Positions 25,627-39,850 are shown, counted from the first letter of the stretch. The stretch: 64,000 nt of DNA from Auanema rhodensis (GCA_964057225.1 OZ059897.1:8246001-8310000), one strand, 5' to 3'. Notes: generated by a model from the letters alone, not told the origin. Program-made: numbers and translations.

Positions 25627-28600
25627 TCATGATGACTCCACGTTTTTTTTACTGTCTGTGAGATATTGCCGTATTTCATTTCTAAGCTTTGGATTGCATT
25701 TACAATAAATAATTAGACGTGATGCTGATGAGACCATATAGCATATACTAACAGTATCGGACAAAGCTGTAAATAAAAGAACATTTCATGTTTCATAAAC
25801 TTGAACTCTAGTTACCTATATAAAAATTACTGGATTGATTCGGATCTTCATAATCGTATAATATGGATGAATCAAAACGTTCCAGCACTGTTAGAAACAA
25901 GTGTACCCCATTACACACCAAGTATGACATAACGATAGCGAGCATAGTGTATATTGCATTACGAAGTTGAGATTGTTTATCCCGTGATGATCTAAAATAA
26001 GAGAGATAACCTAAAATTTGTAAGCTTTGAAATCAATAAAAAAATTATCCAAATATAAGGTAAAAAGGTAAAAACCTAGAATGCAATTTAAAGTAATAAA
26101 AAATCAGCAGGCTATGGGGGTTTGGATGAGGCATTGGGTATTAGCGGTACACTATTCTACGGTTATGTTCTTGTAATCAGCCATGCTCAAATGAGCTGTT
26201 TGAAGGAAAGCGGTCATGCTACATAATACTAGCTAATTAATCAGGATGTTAATCAATTGTCTAATCGTTGTCTCTAGCTTAGTAACCAACTTACTTTCGT
26301 ATCATTACAATTTTTTCCAGAAATCGGGGAGTTTTTGCTGATCTGAGTAATTACAAATAACACTACCTCTTTTTTTCCATATAAGATTGAGATGGAAAAC
26401 AAATAATATTTTAGAAAAAGCTTACCTGTGAATCAATGACTCTTTCATAACTTCTGCAGCTACTTCTAGGAGAACATAGTTTTCAGACATTGAGGTTGCT
26501 GTTGGACCGTTCTCGACATGGCTAGGTTTTGGAGCAGCAAAACTTGATAAACGCGGCTTTATTGAGGCATACATCTGAATAAATTTTCCGTTCTCTAGTA
26601 TTTATAAATTGTAAATAAACTTACATGCTCTCGTTTTTCAGCTAATAATCTCTTTACAATAATTATATTTAAAATGAGTAAAACAATAAACGGAAAGCAC
26701 ATTTGAACGGCAGTGATGACATGAAAATCAAAAAAGTAGTAAGCTGAAATGAAAAAAAATCAGATATTATTAGTTATGACAAGAATGCTCACCATAACTT
26801 TCAGATGCCCATTCTGCTTGTGAAACAGATTCGCTCCGGAAATAATCAGTGCACCCTGGATATTGTTGAACCTGAAACATATAATTGTAATTTTTCATTT
26901 ATCCCTCTTGACAGTTAATTGCAGCCTGAGCACAACCGGATGCATCGAATATTTGAATAAAAATAACTTGGCATGCGTGTATATCTTGAGGGGGTGGGTT
27001 GGGGGTGGGAGACGCAAGATGCACAATATTCTAATATTATATATACCAATGAACTATTAAACGAACCAAATATTGCTTGATAGAATATTAAAGATAGTTT
27101 TCAAATTTGTAATAAAATATCTGAGAAATATGAAGTTCTTACATTCGAATTTGTTTTTTTATGCTATGTTATTTTCTGATATATGTATCTATGCATGTTA
27201 ATACCAAAATAAACTAACACATTTGCATAAGTAAAAGTAGCAAATTCACTTAATATGCACTATTTTTGATGATATTGTTGTTATTTAACATGGTAAGAGT
27301 AGCAAGCGTTTCTATTTATATCACCATTATATGTTTCTCACAAATTCGAAGCAGAAGAAGTAGCAAATTTTTTTCAGACATCAAGTTTTTGCGTGACGAC
27401 AGACAAGATTACTAAGGTACATTCCATTTTTTTCTCAATATGCAAGATGGAGAACCAGCAATTTGTTGGTTGGATAAGACTTATTCGACCGTTTTTGTTA
27501 AAAAATTAATTCTTCTTTAAGTCTTAATCATTACCTGTGTTGCCAGTAAAACAGGCATTCGTACAAGTACACTGATAAGGATAATAAGAGCTACAGTGAG
27601 AGACCGTCCTTTATCACTAAAAACGGGAGCGAAGAAAAGCCTGCAAAATAGATTGTTGATGTTATTTCTCTCAAAAATGTATAAGAACCTTGTCTTTTCT
27701 TTTGTTGTCCATAGATATCTTTCTAAGGTTATCAGTATTAGGCTAAATGGAATGGCAAACTGCACGACCTTGGCAATGAAGAAAACGGGAACTATGTAAC
27801 GATGATATAGGAAGAATAATGTCTATAATAAATGGATCAGGGACTTTATGAATTTTTTGCAACATTCATAACGAAAAAGAAACTTATTTCTCTCGCTAAC
27901 CTTATCTTTCAAATATACAAAACCAGCATCTACTCCAAAAAGAAGTAAATAAGTTAAACAGATGAGCATATCCAAAGTTGATAACGTGGCTAGATATACA
28001 GACGATGGTAACGTTTTCCAAAATACTGCCATTAATAGCTGAAAGGTTTTGCTATTAAAAACTATATATTTAAATGAATTATTAATTTTTTAATAGATTG
28101 ACTTATGAATTAGTCTGAGAGCTTAAAATGATTTTTCTTCTAATTTTATATGCACAGGTTTGATTTGAAATTGATAAATTGATATCAACTTATGAGAATA
28201 ATCATAAACATATATTTATATATACATATATAAATGATAGATTATTTAATATTTAATGTAAAATATTAATTGGATATTTCAAATAATTCTCAAGAAGACT
28301 CTTGAGAAGTTATTACCCAAAACTCTACTCTGATCTTGATGCAATAGTCATATGAGCACTTCGTCAAAACTCTCAAAGTAGTGAAAGACTGCTAAGCTGT
28401 ATGTATGTATATAGATGTATATAGAAGAGAATTTTAAACTAGTAGTAGTAGTAGTGAATTTGTTCAAATTTCTTGTTATTTTTTGAAAAAAATCTGTTCT
28501 AATGAAGTCATATCAAATCATATCAAAAAGTATGAGCACCTCTTCAGTTTCAGTACTTTGACGGCTTAGCAAAACAAAAAAGAAAATACAGTTTGTACTT

Positions 28601-28914
28601 TCTAAAAATAGAATTAGAATGAGTTTAGAATTCCTTTTCTATTTAACTGAATTTCTTTTTTCCTCATTCATTTTAATGAATTTGAAATGTTATCAAGCAG
28701 ATTTAGATTGAAATTTTACAAAACTCACGGCGTTTCCGGCTATACCGAATATGGAAATCAGTGAAAAGAATGAAATGATTATGAAACGCTGCATAGTATA
28801 TCCTTCATATAAGCCACATAGATCATCTACAACTGCTGCAGACATATTGGATGACGTTTTGTCTTCTGGATCCAGTATACCGCTAGCTTCTAACACGGCT
28901 AGGACCGCATCCAT
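25627..28914 (-). CDS. Rhodopsin-class G-protein coupled receptor (neuropeptide type)
   Basis: Seven-helix receptor encoded by about ten minus-strand exons. The N-terminus (MDAVLAVLEASGILDPEDKT, then NMSAA with an N-glycosylation sequon) is extracellular. TM1 is RFIIISFFSLISIFGIAGNAV with the conserved GN. TM2 lies in SSVYLATLSTLDMLICLTYLL, TM3 in VVQFAIPFSLILITLERYLW where ERY replaces DRY, TM4 about 27,530-27,610, TM5 about 26,640-26,740, TM6 in YTMLAIVMSYLVCNGVHLFL, and TM7 in LSDTVSICYMVSSASRLIIY. The NPxxY motif is replaced by the SASRLIIY type seen in nematode FMRFamide-like peptide receptors, so I favour a peptide ligand. Several introns are long (about 0.4-0.7 kb), unlike the genes to the left; one holds a G-quadruplex motif. 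The subfamily (frpr or dmsr type) is not certain. Confidence 0.85.
26990..27009 (+). other. G-quadruplex motif in GPCR intron
   Basis: Four G-runs (5, 3, 5 and 3 or more) separated by 1-2 nt, a textbook intramolecular G4 pattern. It lies on the strand opposite to transcription, within a receptor intron of about 0.65 kb. The surroundings are AT-rich. Confidence 0.7.
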
Positions 28915-31705
28915 TTTCGTTTAACTAAAATAAAAAGTTTAAAACTTAATTTAGAAACTCAGATCAAGAGTTCAAGTAAAATTAAAATACTGAAGAGATG
29001 TGAAGAAATAAAGATACATGATAGAGGCGTTTTACGATTTGACATCAAAATAAGGAAACCCCACTAAAATTACAGAGCATTTGTCATATCTTCGTAAGGT
29101 TTTTTGAGAAAAAGTTCTCAGACAAAAAGGACAACACATGTTCATGTTGTACATTTGAAATGGAAATAATCAATATATAATGAGTTTAATGAATATTATG
29201 CTACATATAGAATCTCAAATATTGCTACATATGGATATATAAAACGAATAAATAAGTGGGGATATGGACATCCAAGGAATGAAGTAATTTCCTTTTTTAT
29301 GGTTACGGATAACTAGTATTGAATATTGAAACACACCTGTCATGGAAAATGCCTTAGCTTTCAAAAATTTATGACTTTAAACGAGGATAGGTGGGGGTAT
29401 GATCAAAATAATGGCCCTTTTTCGAATTTTTCTTCAACTCGAGTAAGCGAAAATGAAAATTCACCACTGTTTATGTGATGAGAGACGCTTTAAGTTTTTT
29501 ATTTGCAACAATATGCTAAGCATAAAATAAATTAATTTCTATAATTAGCTCGATCAAAGCTTTGAATTTTGAAAAAACGTACAAGTTTGATCAATAGCTA
29601 CAGCCGCTGGCTATAAAAGAAAGTTTTTGGTGTGCGCATTGCAAAATGAGGTGAACGAAAAGTACATAAAAATATAGATTTTCTGATTGGAGATAGGGGA
29701 AGTACAAAGCATATTGATCAGATATATTCGTTTACTTCCTTTATTACTTCTAATAAGCAGGTGATAGAAAAGTTTGAATAGAGTTGAAAAAATGATGTAA
29801 GAATAGCAGTCAGGAGCATGAAGACGCCAACGATAAACGATAGAGACGATGACGACGGAGGCAGCAGTAACAGCAGTAACAGCGGCGATCATAAAGCTAC
29901 AACACCATGCTCTATTTGTTCGCATATTCTATCTCTTATGGCATCCAAAAATGCCAGTAAAGATTATTTATGACTGGAAAAACAGGTCAATTAATAGGAA
30001 GAAGGACTGTTTTCCATCGCCACAGGCCACATGTTGAAGCTGATGAACGACACTAAGCTTAAGTTAAGAAAATAGAGAGTTTCAGTTGGAACAAGTTAAA
30101 AATAAAGAAAAATATATATCAAAGAGCTAACATAGTGCTCACATAAAATCAGATAAAATTGGAAACGTGTGCTGATATAAATTTGTGACCGGTTTTATAT
30201 GGACAAAGTGGATATTAAAAGTTGGCAAGCAACAAAAGCATAAATGCGAGGATCAGGAATCAGTTGTTATGTTATAAGCGAAAGAGGCTGAGATAAGTTC
30301 AAGATTTTCTTGTTGAAAGGACTGAATAAACAGTTTGTTCCAAGATATTCATATGAGCGTATCATACGATGATTTACTTATCTCATCTAATGACACTCGT
30401 GGGGGTGGATGAAGCTGTGGATGAGTTTGCTTAAGGGGGGTTTTCACTCAGAAGGACATTGAACGTTTCAGGAGAGGATTGAAAAAATAAATGAGAAAAG
30501 GAGAGACATAAGACGAAGCAAGAGAGATAGAGAGAGGATAACAAGAAAAAATAGGAGATGAATTAAAGGTTGAGAGAGAGAGAGCGAGAAGGGAAGCAAG
30601 GGTTCGCTGGCTATCAGAAGAAAGACGAGAAACACAAACGTTCACCAATTTGAAAAGAAAAAAAATGATGTTTGCGTGATAACATTTCGTATTTTGGCAT
30701 AGTTTCTCTATATCCATAAGAAGTTAGGAGTCTAGAGAGAGTTGCAATTATGTAAAGTAATGGTGGTCTGTTGAAAAATAAACGAACATCATCTTAGGTT
30801 CACAGCTGAATTCAACAGGTCTTTCAATTTTTTGGAAAAAAAGCAGGAAAGCTATTCATTGGTTTGATGGCAAACGCATTACAGCTTCAGGAGAAGACAA
30901 TGACCCGTCGAGCAGAGGTGAGCCGTTAAAGCATTTTGGGATTGAGATTAGCTGGCGCTATTGGGGTATTACAGAATATTGAATATGTGCTGTAGTAGTA
31001 TCATTTGTGTGTGAGTGTGTGTGTCTGAGAATAAGAAAATAAAATTAAAATAAATAATATACAAGTATATATATAGATAGATAGATGATGGTCAGCATCT
31101 ATTTACATAAAGTAGGAGGTAAAAGTTTTAAATTTTAATAGTTGATTTTGCATGAGTACAAATGGCATCAGAACATTAAACGATATAACCATACAATAAA
31201 ACTTTGCTGTTTTCATAAAAGGACTTCATACTTTATAGCAATTCGTATCAGCTTTTCGTGAAAGTTTCAACAAGTAAGTCTGGTGGGCAGATTTGTTGTA
31301 CTATTGCAATTATAAAGTATAAACGTAGAAATATTATATATTTGTCTAAAAGTTGAAATAAAAACTGGAAAGGGAATATTAGTTGAGCTGAGCCTATGGG
31401 ATAGAACGACAGATGATGATGATATCATGAAGTTGTAGTAGTTTCAAAAAAAAGTTTCTATCAACAGAATAGGACAAGATAGTAGAAGAAAGTATTAGGT
31501 GGCTGAATTGATTGATTCGTTGCCCTCTTTGAAAAATTCAAAATTTTATGATAATTTTACAAAATTATTTTAAAAAAGGTATTAAAGTTTAAAAATTAAA
31601 ATAATTTAAAATATTATAATAATAAAAAAAACATTTAAATCTCAAAATTTTACAATTGAAAAAACTGTTTTTTCTTTGAACGTTTTTTTGTTTCTCGCTT
31701 TCGTT

Positions 31706-32130
31706 ATGGATATTTCTCCTGTGTGCTACACCCTTCTTCATCATTTTAATGAAGGAATTTCTGCCAAAGAAACCTTCAAAAGATCGAAAGTTGTGTACGG
31801 AGATTCTTCTACATTAAGAACAACTAGTTAGAAATGGTTTAACAGCTTCAAAATAGGTGAGATCGATCTCGAAGATCTTCCAAGAGCAAAGCTGCTGTAA
31901 AATTCAGACAAAAGGCACTTCCGTCCGTTTTCTGGAACAAAAAAGTTCTCTTCTATGAAAACGTTACGGTGGAACCACAGACACTGCTTTGCAATTTACA
32001 GCAGACGCTTTTGGAGCAAGGATGGATAGTCCTCAAAGACATCCTTTACTCTTCAGACCTTGCTGGAACAGATTCTTATCTGTTTACGTCGATGCAACAC
32101 AATTTGATAGTTGCAAAGTTGGTTAAAATT
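31706..32130 (+). mobile_element. Decayed mariner-type transposase
   Basis: Two pieces of a mariner (Tc1/mariner superfamily) transposase lie in order. About 31,706-31,896 translates, with one in-frame stop, to the N-terminal helix-turn-helix region, including a WFNSFKIGEIDLEDLPRAK-like stretch. About 31,938-32,130 matches the C-terminal end with LEQGWIVLKDILYSSDLAGTD, the counterpart of the PPYSPDLAPSD motif. Most of the catalytic core between them is missing, and the usual His-Asp-Asn-Ala acidic motif is degraded. No terminal inverted repeats were identified by eye. The copy is dead. Confidence 0.75.
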
Positions 32131-33956
32131 TTTTTGCTTCCAAAAAAGAAAATTTTTTTCAAAAAAAAAATTGAAGTAGAGATAGGAGAAAGTGTTTGAA
32201 AAGATATGAAAACAATAAAAATAATAAGGAATTTTCTTCAAATATGTTTTTTTGATTAATTATGGTGTTGGAGTAGGGAAGCACTTGATGAGTATGGTAT
32301 GGTTGGTTCAGGGTTCACAATATTCTTGGCTGAGTAAACAAATTCAATTGGCAAATCAATTTCAAGGAAGAAATAACTGCACTTCTGATAGGAGGAATAG
32401 AAGAAGTAGGAGGTTGTTCTTCATTTTTTTTGTTGAAGAAAGTAGAAGACAAACGAATAGATTAGATGAGAAATGCAAAAAAAACTGGGAAGTGCTGTCT
32501 GGGTGCTGAGGTGAAGCCCGGAGTAAAATGCTCAAAAGCATTTGCGAGGCGGAAAGTTCTTTAAGAGATATTTTAAATTTAAATTAAGAAATGATCTTCA
32601 TGGTTGTATGAGACGCAATAAATGAAAATGGTGGCACTATCAGAGATTAAGAGATGTATTTGGATGAAACTTTTTTTATTTATAAACATGAAAAATAGTA
32701 AGAAACATCATTCATCTCATTTGGATAAAATGCTTTGATTGTAAAATAAAATAAAAATGCTAGAAATGATCATGATATTTGAAGGAAAAAAAAAGAAAAA
32801 AGTAATGAGCGAAATTGAAATAAATGCTTAAAAAGATGGAGAGACATGAAACGAGCGTTTCAAGTTATTTGATATTGAACTATTTGAATTCAGTACGAAT
32901 CACGACATCATGAAAAAGAATACCAAGATCAAAAATGGAAAATTTGAAAAATGATTAGATGACTCTTCTGCCATTGAAATAATTTTTTGAAACACATTTG
33001 ACATTTAGTTCATAAATAGTTTGCCCTGTTTATGAACTGAAATTCCTGCATTCTCAGATTAGTCTTAAGTATTTTAATATTTATTTGAATATCATATTAG
33101 AAGACAGATAGAGGAAGATAAAGTGAGAGAGAGAAAGAGGAATATGAGGTTGAGAGAGAGAGAGACTGAAAGAGAGATAATGAAGAGAGAAATGTGAAAA
33201 GTGAGCTGAAAATGTGACAAAAACGAGATGTAGAGTAAAAGAAAAAAAGAGCCAAAATTGACTGATTTGAAGAAAAACCAAAAATTATGAGAAAATAAGA
33301 TTTCAATCATTTTGCTGTAGACTTTGAGAATGAAATGGCTTTACGTGTATGACGTCGTAGAACACGTGAACTTTCACGTATATAGGTCGAAAACTAAATA
33401 TTATTAACCTCTGGTCCTAACCTTTTCAAATTAAGTTGGCATCAATATTATTTTTAATAAACTGGTGGTTAAACATTAAATAAATAATATAAAAAATTCA
33501 TAAATAACTGAAGAAACTTAAGTTTAAAACGTTGAACTTGGAAATCTTTTGGTTAGTCTTTACTCATTGAAACGATCATTCTGACGTTTGAAGCATAAAA
33601 AAGTGGGAACAAAAGAAGAGAAAGCTGAATCTTTGTGAGGTCGATGAGGTTTCCAAACAAGTAGTTTTTGAAACTCATAAAGAACTTGAAGAGAAGGCTA
33701 TAGCCTATGTTTGTGGTTTGTAATGACTTTTACTTTAGCTTCTCAAGGTAATTTTGCAATGAAATTCACACGCTCACAAGCAGCAAAAACGAACTTCGGA
33801 ATGAACACACAGCTTAATTGAGTCTAATTATAAGTTTTTTTTAAATCTTGTGTAAAGCTGTATGTATGTAATGCTGGATGATGATTTTTAAAAAAAAAGT
33901 AAGTTTGACAATGTTGAAATAAATGAAAGTAAGATTTCATATTATTCTCATTTCAA

Positions 33957-33987
<31 letters not shown>

Positions 33988-33992
33988 CTGCT

Positions 33993-34046
33993 GATACATG
34001 TACACACATACAAACATATACACATGTGTCTATGTGTACATGTATC
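33993..34046. repeat. Inverted repeat / hairpin
   Basis: Two arms, GATACATGTACACACATA and TATGTGTACATGTATC, pair almost perfectly over 16 bp with a two-base bulge. They enclose a loop of about 20 nt that itself holds the palindrome ACACATGTGT. A CAG/CTG-type triplet run (33,961-33,992) lies directly to the left. Confidence 0.7.
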
Positions 34047-35935
34047 TTGAAATTCGGTTCAAATCAAGGTATGGCCATGTTTTTCAACACCAGCCTTATT
34101 CAGTTTGTTAAAAATGAGCAAACAAATTCAAGATATGGCTAATTGTTGCTAAGATTCGTCTCGTTATTATGAGCTAATTAAAATCAAACTTTCTTTTTTA
34201 GAAATTATTCAAAATACTAGATGATAGAATAGTGCGGCTGAATAGCACCATTTGCTTTTCAAACTTTGACGTTTCTTTTTATTTTTTGAAGTATTTTTGA
34301 ATTAAAAAAAAAGTGTATTCGAGCTCATTTGATAAAAAAAAGAAAAAGATTATAAATTCATTACAAGAGATTTTGGATGCTCTCGTGTAACTTTGAAATA
34401 TATAATTCCATATTTGATTTTTTATGAAATTTATTACAAAAAAAAATAAAAAAAAAGATTGTTTCTTTGACCAAGTGATTCAATATTAGTTTCCGTAGTC
34501 AGCTGTTTGTATTGTGATTTTGAATTGGCGATAATGTAGTTATGAGAATTTTTAAGAGTTACAAGAAAACATCGATCAAGTAGATTTTTTTTTTGCAAAA
34601 AAATAAGGAAAAATGCTGAGAATTACTTCTCGTTGTATGCTTAACGCTACTCGAGAGAGCAAAATTTGCCGCAAAATTAACTTGGTACATCCCTTGGGGG
34701 GCTGGGAGACAAGAAATAAGTACCATATAGTGCAGATACACTTGAAGAATCTATTTCAACTAGTTACAGTACGGAGTATTTGAATAAAAATCAGACGAAA
34801 AATGAATATATATATCCAATATTCTCTTACATTGAAGCGAAGGTGTGTGAAAAAAATGAGACAGGAAAAAACAGAAGATTAAAAGTGAAGGGAAGGGTGT
34901 GAGCGTGGTAGTAGATTAAGCGAACCTGAAATTGAGGAAATGAAGTGAAAACAGATTTGGTAAAACCACCAAGAAGGAACATAGAGAGATACAAAGTGAG
35001 AGATTTGAGAATAGAGTCTTAAGGCATCATCACTATAGATAACGGCTATGGCAAAGATACATGAACGAAAAACGAAACGGAACTAAGTTTGAAAATGAAC
35101 GATGATGATGATCATGAATTTCAGAGCAATAATTCTGATTCTCTGAAATCTAATCGAATTCATGTATGATGTATAGGATGTTGAAGTCACAAAATAAAAA
35201 TTCTATTATCTCCATAGATGAATGCTCTTCTGCTTTATTCATCTGCTTTATCGCCTTCCATCGACTTCAAGATCATGAATATGGACAAGGCAATGATTGC
35301 AAGAGGGTGAAGTAAGTGGATATACATATAGAAGATAGCAAAAAGAAATCATAGTTTCATAGATATATGTACATAGATATCTTTCTATCTCTTTTTATAT
35401 ATATATATATATTATATATTAATAGATTTATATTAAATTTTAAAAACTAAGAAGTAAGAGAAGATATTTGAAAATTAAATGAAATATATGTGCATTTGTA
35501 TGTATGTATATGATATATGATCTATATATATATATCTATATATCTATATTTTTTCTTTTAAATTCAAATATTGACGTTGAATTCAAAAATAATGATTCCT
35601 AACTAGTGATATACTAACTTGCACATGCGCTTCCTTTTTCTCATACAAAAGGCATGTGTTGTAAGCAACAAAAAATATTTTTTAATGAATATTTCTTTTT
35701 CTTCTGAGCTGAGAACAGAGATAGTTCATTAGCAGGGAGGAGGAAGATGAAAAAAAAGCAGAAAAGATGGAAGAAAACAAAGAACAAGGTCATGGCATGG
35801 TTGAAAACTGCAGGATAAAGAACGTTTAGGTAGGCTGTGGCGGCACAAGAAAATCAGCTGAAACTAAAATGAGCATATAATATAATTATATGTAGTTATA
35901 GTTAGTTTGGTAATAGAAAGAGATAGAGAGGAACA

Positions 35936-35936
35936 C

Positions 35937-36013
<77 letters not shown>
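35936..36013 (+). repeat. (GA)n microsatellite
   Basis: About 66 bp of uninterrupted AG dinucleotides with an imperfect left edge. It is one of several purine arrays on this strand of the gene-poor tract. Confidence 0.95.
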
Positions 36014-36016
<3 letters not shown>

Positions 36017-38430
36017 TACTTAACGACAGAAGGCAGAGGACAATAGAGAAATGAAAATTTTGTATACGGAAGAGAAAAAGTAGAGAAAAAAGAAAAAAAG
36101 TTCAACTGATGAGAGAAATGATGACAAACAGCTGATGGTGGATGTTTCACGTAAGAGTTATGGGTTATAAGATAAGGTTTGTTTGATTTTTCTTCATTTA
36201 TGTAGCCTTCAGGCAACACGTCATCAAACTTTTCAATAAGATGGGCGATAACTTCGAATTCATAGAAGCCTTATGAGCTGATTGTTACGCATACGAAGGG
36301 CAAGGCATCTTAACTTCGAACATCTTTTGACATATTATGAACCTTTTAGCTAGTTTTTTTGTTTTTTCTTCTACCTATATTATCTTCTTCTTCTTCTTCT
36401 TCTTATTCTACGTCATCGTCATCTACCTCTCTATTGTCTCTTTTCTCACCATACTGCTTTCCAACTTATATACGTTCTCGTAGTATATTTTCGAATATCT
36501 CCGCTTCATTGCATCTCAGGTTGTAATTGAGGCGATTCACATACAACTCAGCGATATAGTCATCTCACCCAAAAGGGCTCAGCTGTAATACGCTGTTATA
36601 TGAAGATTCAACTTGAGCTTTTGGCTGATGCAATATGAAATTTGAATTAAAATCACAAAGACATTAAGTAACCCGATAAGAACTAGGCAGAGTATTGAAA
36701 AGAAGAGAAAAATGCGTAGATACTGAGCATTTGAATAGATCCATTCAAGTTGTCTCCTTCTGTCTCCTCTCGTCTTATTCTTACGTCTTCTATTTTTGTT
36801 TGAAATCACAAACAACCTCAATACTAAGAAATTAAGTAAAAATAATGTTACCAAGAAACTATTGCTAATTGCATGATTATCTCCATACAATAACCAAACA
36901 AGTCAGATATAGTAGACTATTTTGGCGAATAGTACTTGCGAAATTGAAGGCAGCAAGCTCTATTGAGTGTCTTGTCTTTGATGCCCAGCTTCATAATTTT
37001 ATTTGCAACTTTTTTCAAAGTTCTGAAGTGAATAAAATTTTTCTCTAGTTGTTTACACGTCTGATAATATAGGATGAAATTCTCTAGGACTCTTCAATTC
37101 TTACTTGTTTTGGATATCCTGAAGTTTGAAGATTGAGAAAGAAATTTTTTAATTCGACGCCAACATAGGCAAGCATCTTCATTTGTAGAAAATTTTATTT
37201 TTTTTTCTGTGAAAACCATTGATCAAGTTTTCAAAAATAAATTGTTTTAAATATTTATAAAATAAAGAAATATTCAAGTAAATAACTATACAAACTATAT
37301 ACAAATATGGATTATCAGAAGACTATTCCAATATAGTTTTATCTTCAATATGCTACACACATGTCTCATCTCTTTCCTTGCTCTTCTATGTGAAAATAAA
37401 GAAAATTAAAGAAAAACAAATAACTGAAAGGACGATTGATGTGTCTCGGAATAGGTAGGAGTATAGCTTCTGGCAGGGTCTGTCATATGAGTTGCATGGA
37501 AGCTGGTTAAACCTTATGTATAAGGTATTCAATATTGGATGATAGAATAGAAAATGCAGAAATGCAGAATGCAGACCACCCTTCAAACACAAAAGTGGAA
37601 ATACCGATCTCAGGAAGAGATATGGTGAATGAGATATATACTGAGAAATGAAGATTAATAGAGAGAGAGAGAGAGAAAGAAAAGTTCAGAAAAGTGAAAA
37701 AAAGAAGAAGAAATGAGAGATTCACAAGAATTGAATAAAAATAATATATTTATAAAGAAAATATTAATCTAAAACAAAAAGGATTAAGAGTATTTTTCTA
37801 TAAATACGTATTTTTATTGTGTTTTAGGTATTTTTTGTATTCAATATATCCAATTGAAAGGTTTGTTTTATGTTTTTTAACAATAAAAATATAAAAATAG
37901 AATGAAGATTATTCAAAACAACAATTAAAATAATAAAAATTAAAAATTAATGAAACAAATGAAAGTTTATTTAATAAAAAAAATATATATGAGACGGATA
38001 TGTACGATTTTTCATGAATCTAGATATGATAGTTTCAGAGGAAAAAAAATTAAAAAGTAGGCTTTAAGATATACAGGAAGTTTGTTTTCATTCATTTTCT
38101 CTTGTTTATATCTTCTATCTTACTCATCACCAAACTAAAAAACGAATCCATTTGTATCACAAAGTGAACTATTATTAAATTAAAGAAAAGCTAAGCAAGA
38201 ATTCGAGGCTCTAAACTTTTTTTTTTGTAAAAACTAAGAAATATAGGATGTTTTTCGTTGGACAGTAATGCATTAGAGGACAAAAAAAGCTTCTAAGAAG
38301 TATGAAACAAAGAAAATATATAGGGTCAAACAATCTATCTTAACAGAACTAACGTAGATTAAGGTTTAAGTTGAAGCACGTGTAAGAGAGAGGGAGAAAA
38401 AGGGGGTGGCGATGAGAGATAATGGAGGGT

Positions 38431-38454
38431 GAGAGAGAGAGAGAGAGAGAGAGA
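38431..38454 (+). repeat. (GA)n microsatellite
   Basis: Short pure GA run, same orientation as the 35.9-kb array. Confidence 0.9.
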
Positions 38455-39838
38455 ATACATTGGAAAGAGGTATTATCAGTATGTAAATAACAATTAAGAG
38501 AATCAAAATTGCGATGAATATACATGCGAACAAGGGACAACAGGAAAAGAAAAGAGAGATGCGGAAATAGGTTGCAAATGAATACAACCAGCAACTTGAT
38601 ATACATATGCATAAATACAACCGTTCGTCAAAGAATCTCACGTAAAACTATTTGAATATTAAGATCGAAGTTGATGATCGTCTCACGTCACGTCACGTTG
38701 TTATACGTGAGTGATGTCGAATGATTTGATTTGGTAGAGGAATGAGATGGAAATCCGGAAGTGGATAAATAAGGTTTAAGGGTATTTTCAAGGAAAAACG
38801 AACTTTAAGAATTAGATCAGATGAAACTTGAAACTCAAGAAAAGGTTGAATGATTTCGTTTGTCTAATTTGACTGAAGAACAAGTAGAATAAAGAAATGA
38901 ATGTCCAATGAAATTTGATGATTTGAAAGACAAAATCCCGAAGGACCAACACGGGGGGAAATAGGCTATCATCGGTCTTATAACATAGACGTTAGTTGAA
39001 GTAGAATCTCAAACGAATTAGATGAATGAGGGCAGAAGATAGAAGAAACGGAATGAAGCTTGATGTATGGCTGAGTAGAAGAATAAAGAATGTGAATAGG
39101 CTCTGTTTAACCTTCACCATTAACTCACTCTTTTCAACTGGATAAGGGGATTTTCCTCATCTGAAACGCAAAGATAATGGTCGAACGATGATGTTCTATT
39201 CAGCATGATAAAGTAAGTTAAGTCATTAACTATAGCTAATAGAGTAATGTAGAATGAAGATCAGATAATTTCTGTTTGCAACAACTATATAACAAAAAAA
39301 ATTCTTTCCCTCAATCTGCATCAGACAGAAGGAAATCTTCACACACACAGATCTCACTTTCGATTTGAAAGACGAAGAAAAACTTTCAAATGATAGTCAG
39401 AAAAATGGAATATGGATGTTATAGGATGTGAGCTATTTCACAAGATACCTGTGTACCAGTTTGAAAAAAAAATATGAAGATTAATTGAATTTGGAAGGAA
39501 ATAAAATTCCGGCATGTATTGCTTTCAGAAATAAAATGATGCACTCAAGAAAAAACATTGTAAACAGCAGGCTTGAAATAAATTTGCAGACTACCAAATG
39601 GAAGCTCTAAATAAAGTAGAAAAATAAAATGAAGAAAGATGAAGGAGAAGAAAGTTGTCAAGTAAATACTTATGAGAAACATTCATTTTGATTCATGCTT
39701 TGAATAGCAAACCAATGTTTTAGATAAGCAGACAGGAAGAAGATACAAAATGGTTGAAAGATGATACAGAAACAAAAAAGTGAGAGATGAGCAGCGGATA
39801 CAGAGAATCAAAAGAGTGAAAGAGGAAGGGTGGGAGGA

Positions 39839-39850
39839 GGGGGGGGGGGG
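39839..39850 (+). repeat. Poly-G run
   Basis: Twelve consecutive G, preceded by GGAGG-type purine sequence. Long G-tracts are known in C. elegans to need the DOG-1 helicase for stable replication. Confidence 0.85.

Noticed and set aside
29611-29925. Hydrophobic 104-codon frame on the minus strand (CCSFMIAAVTAVTAASVV)
   Set aside because: It has one membrane-like segment, but that arises from GCAGTAACA-type repeats and the rest is AT-rich noise. Not strong enough to call a gene.
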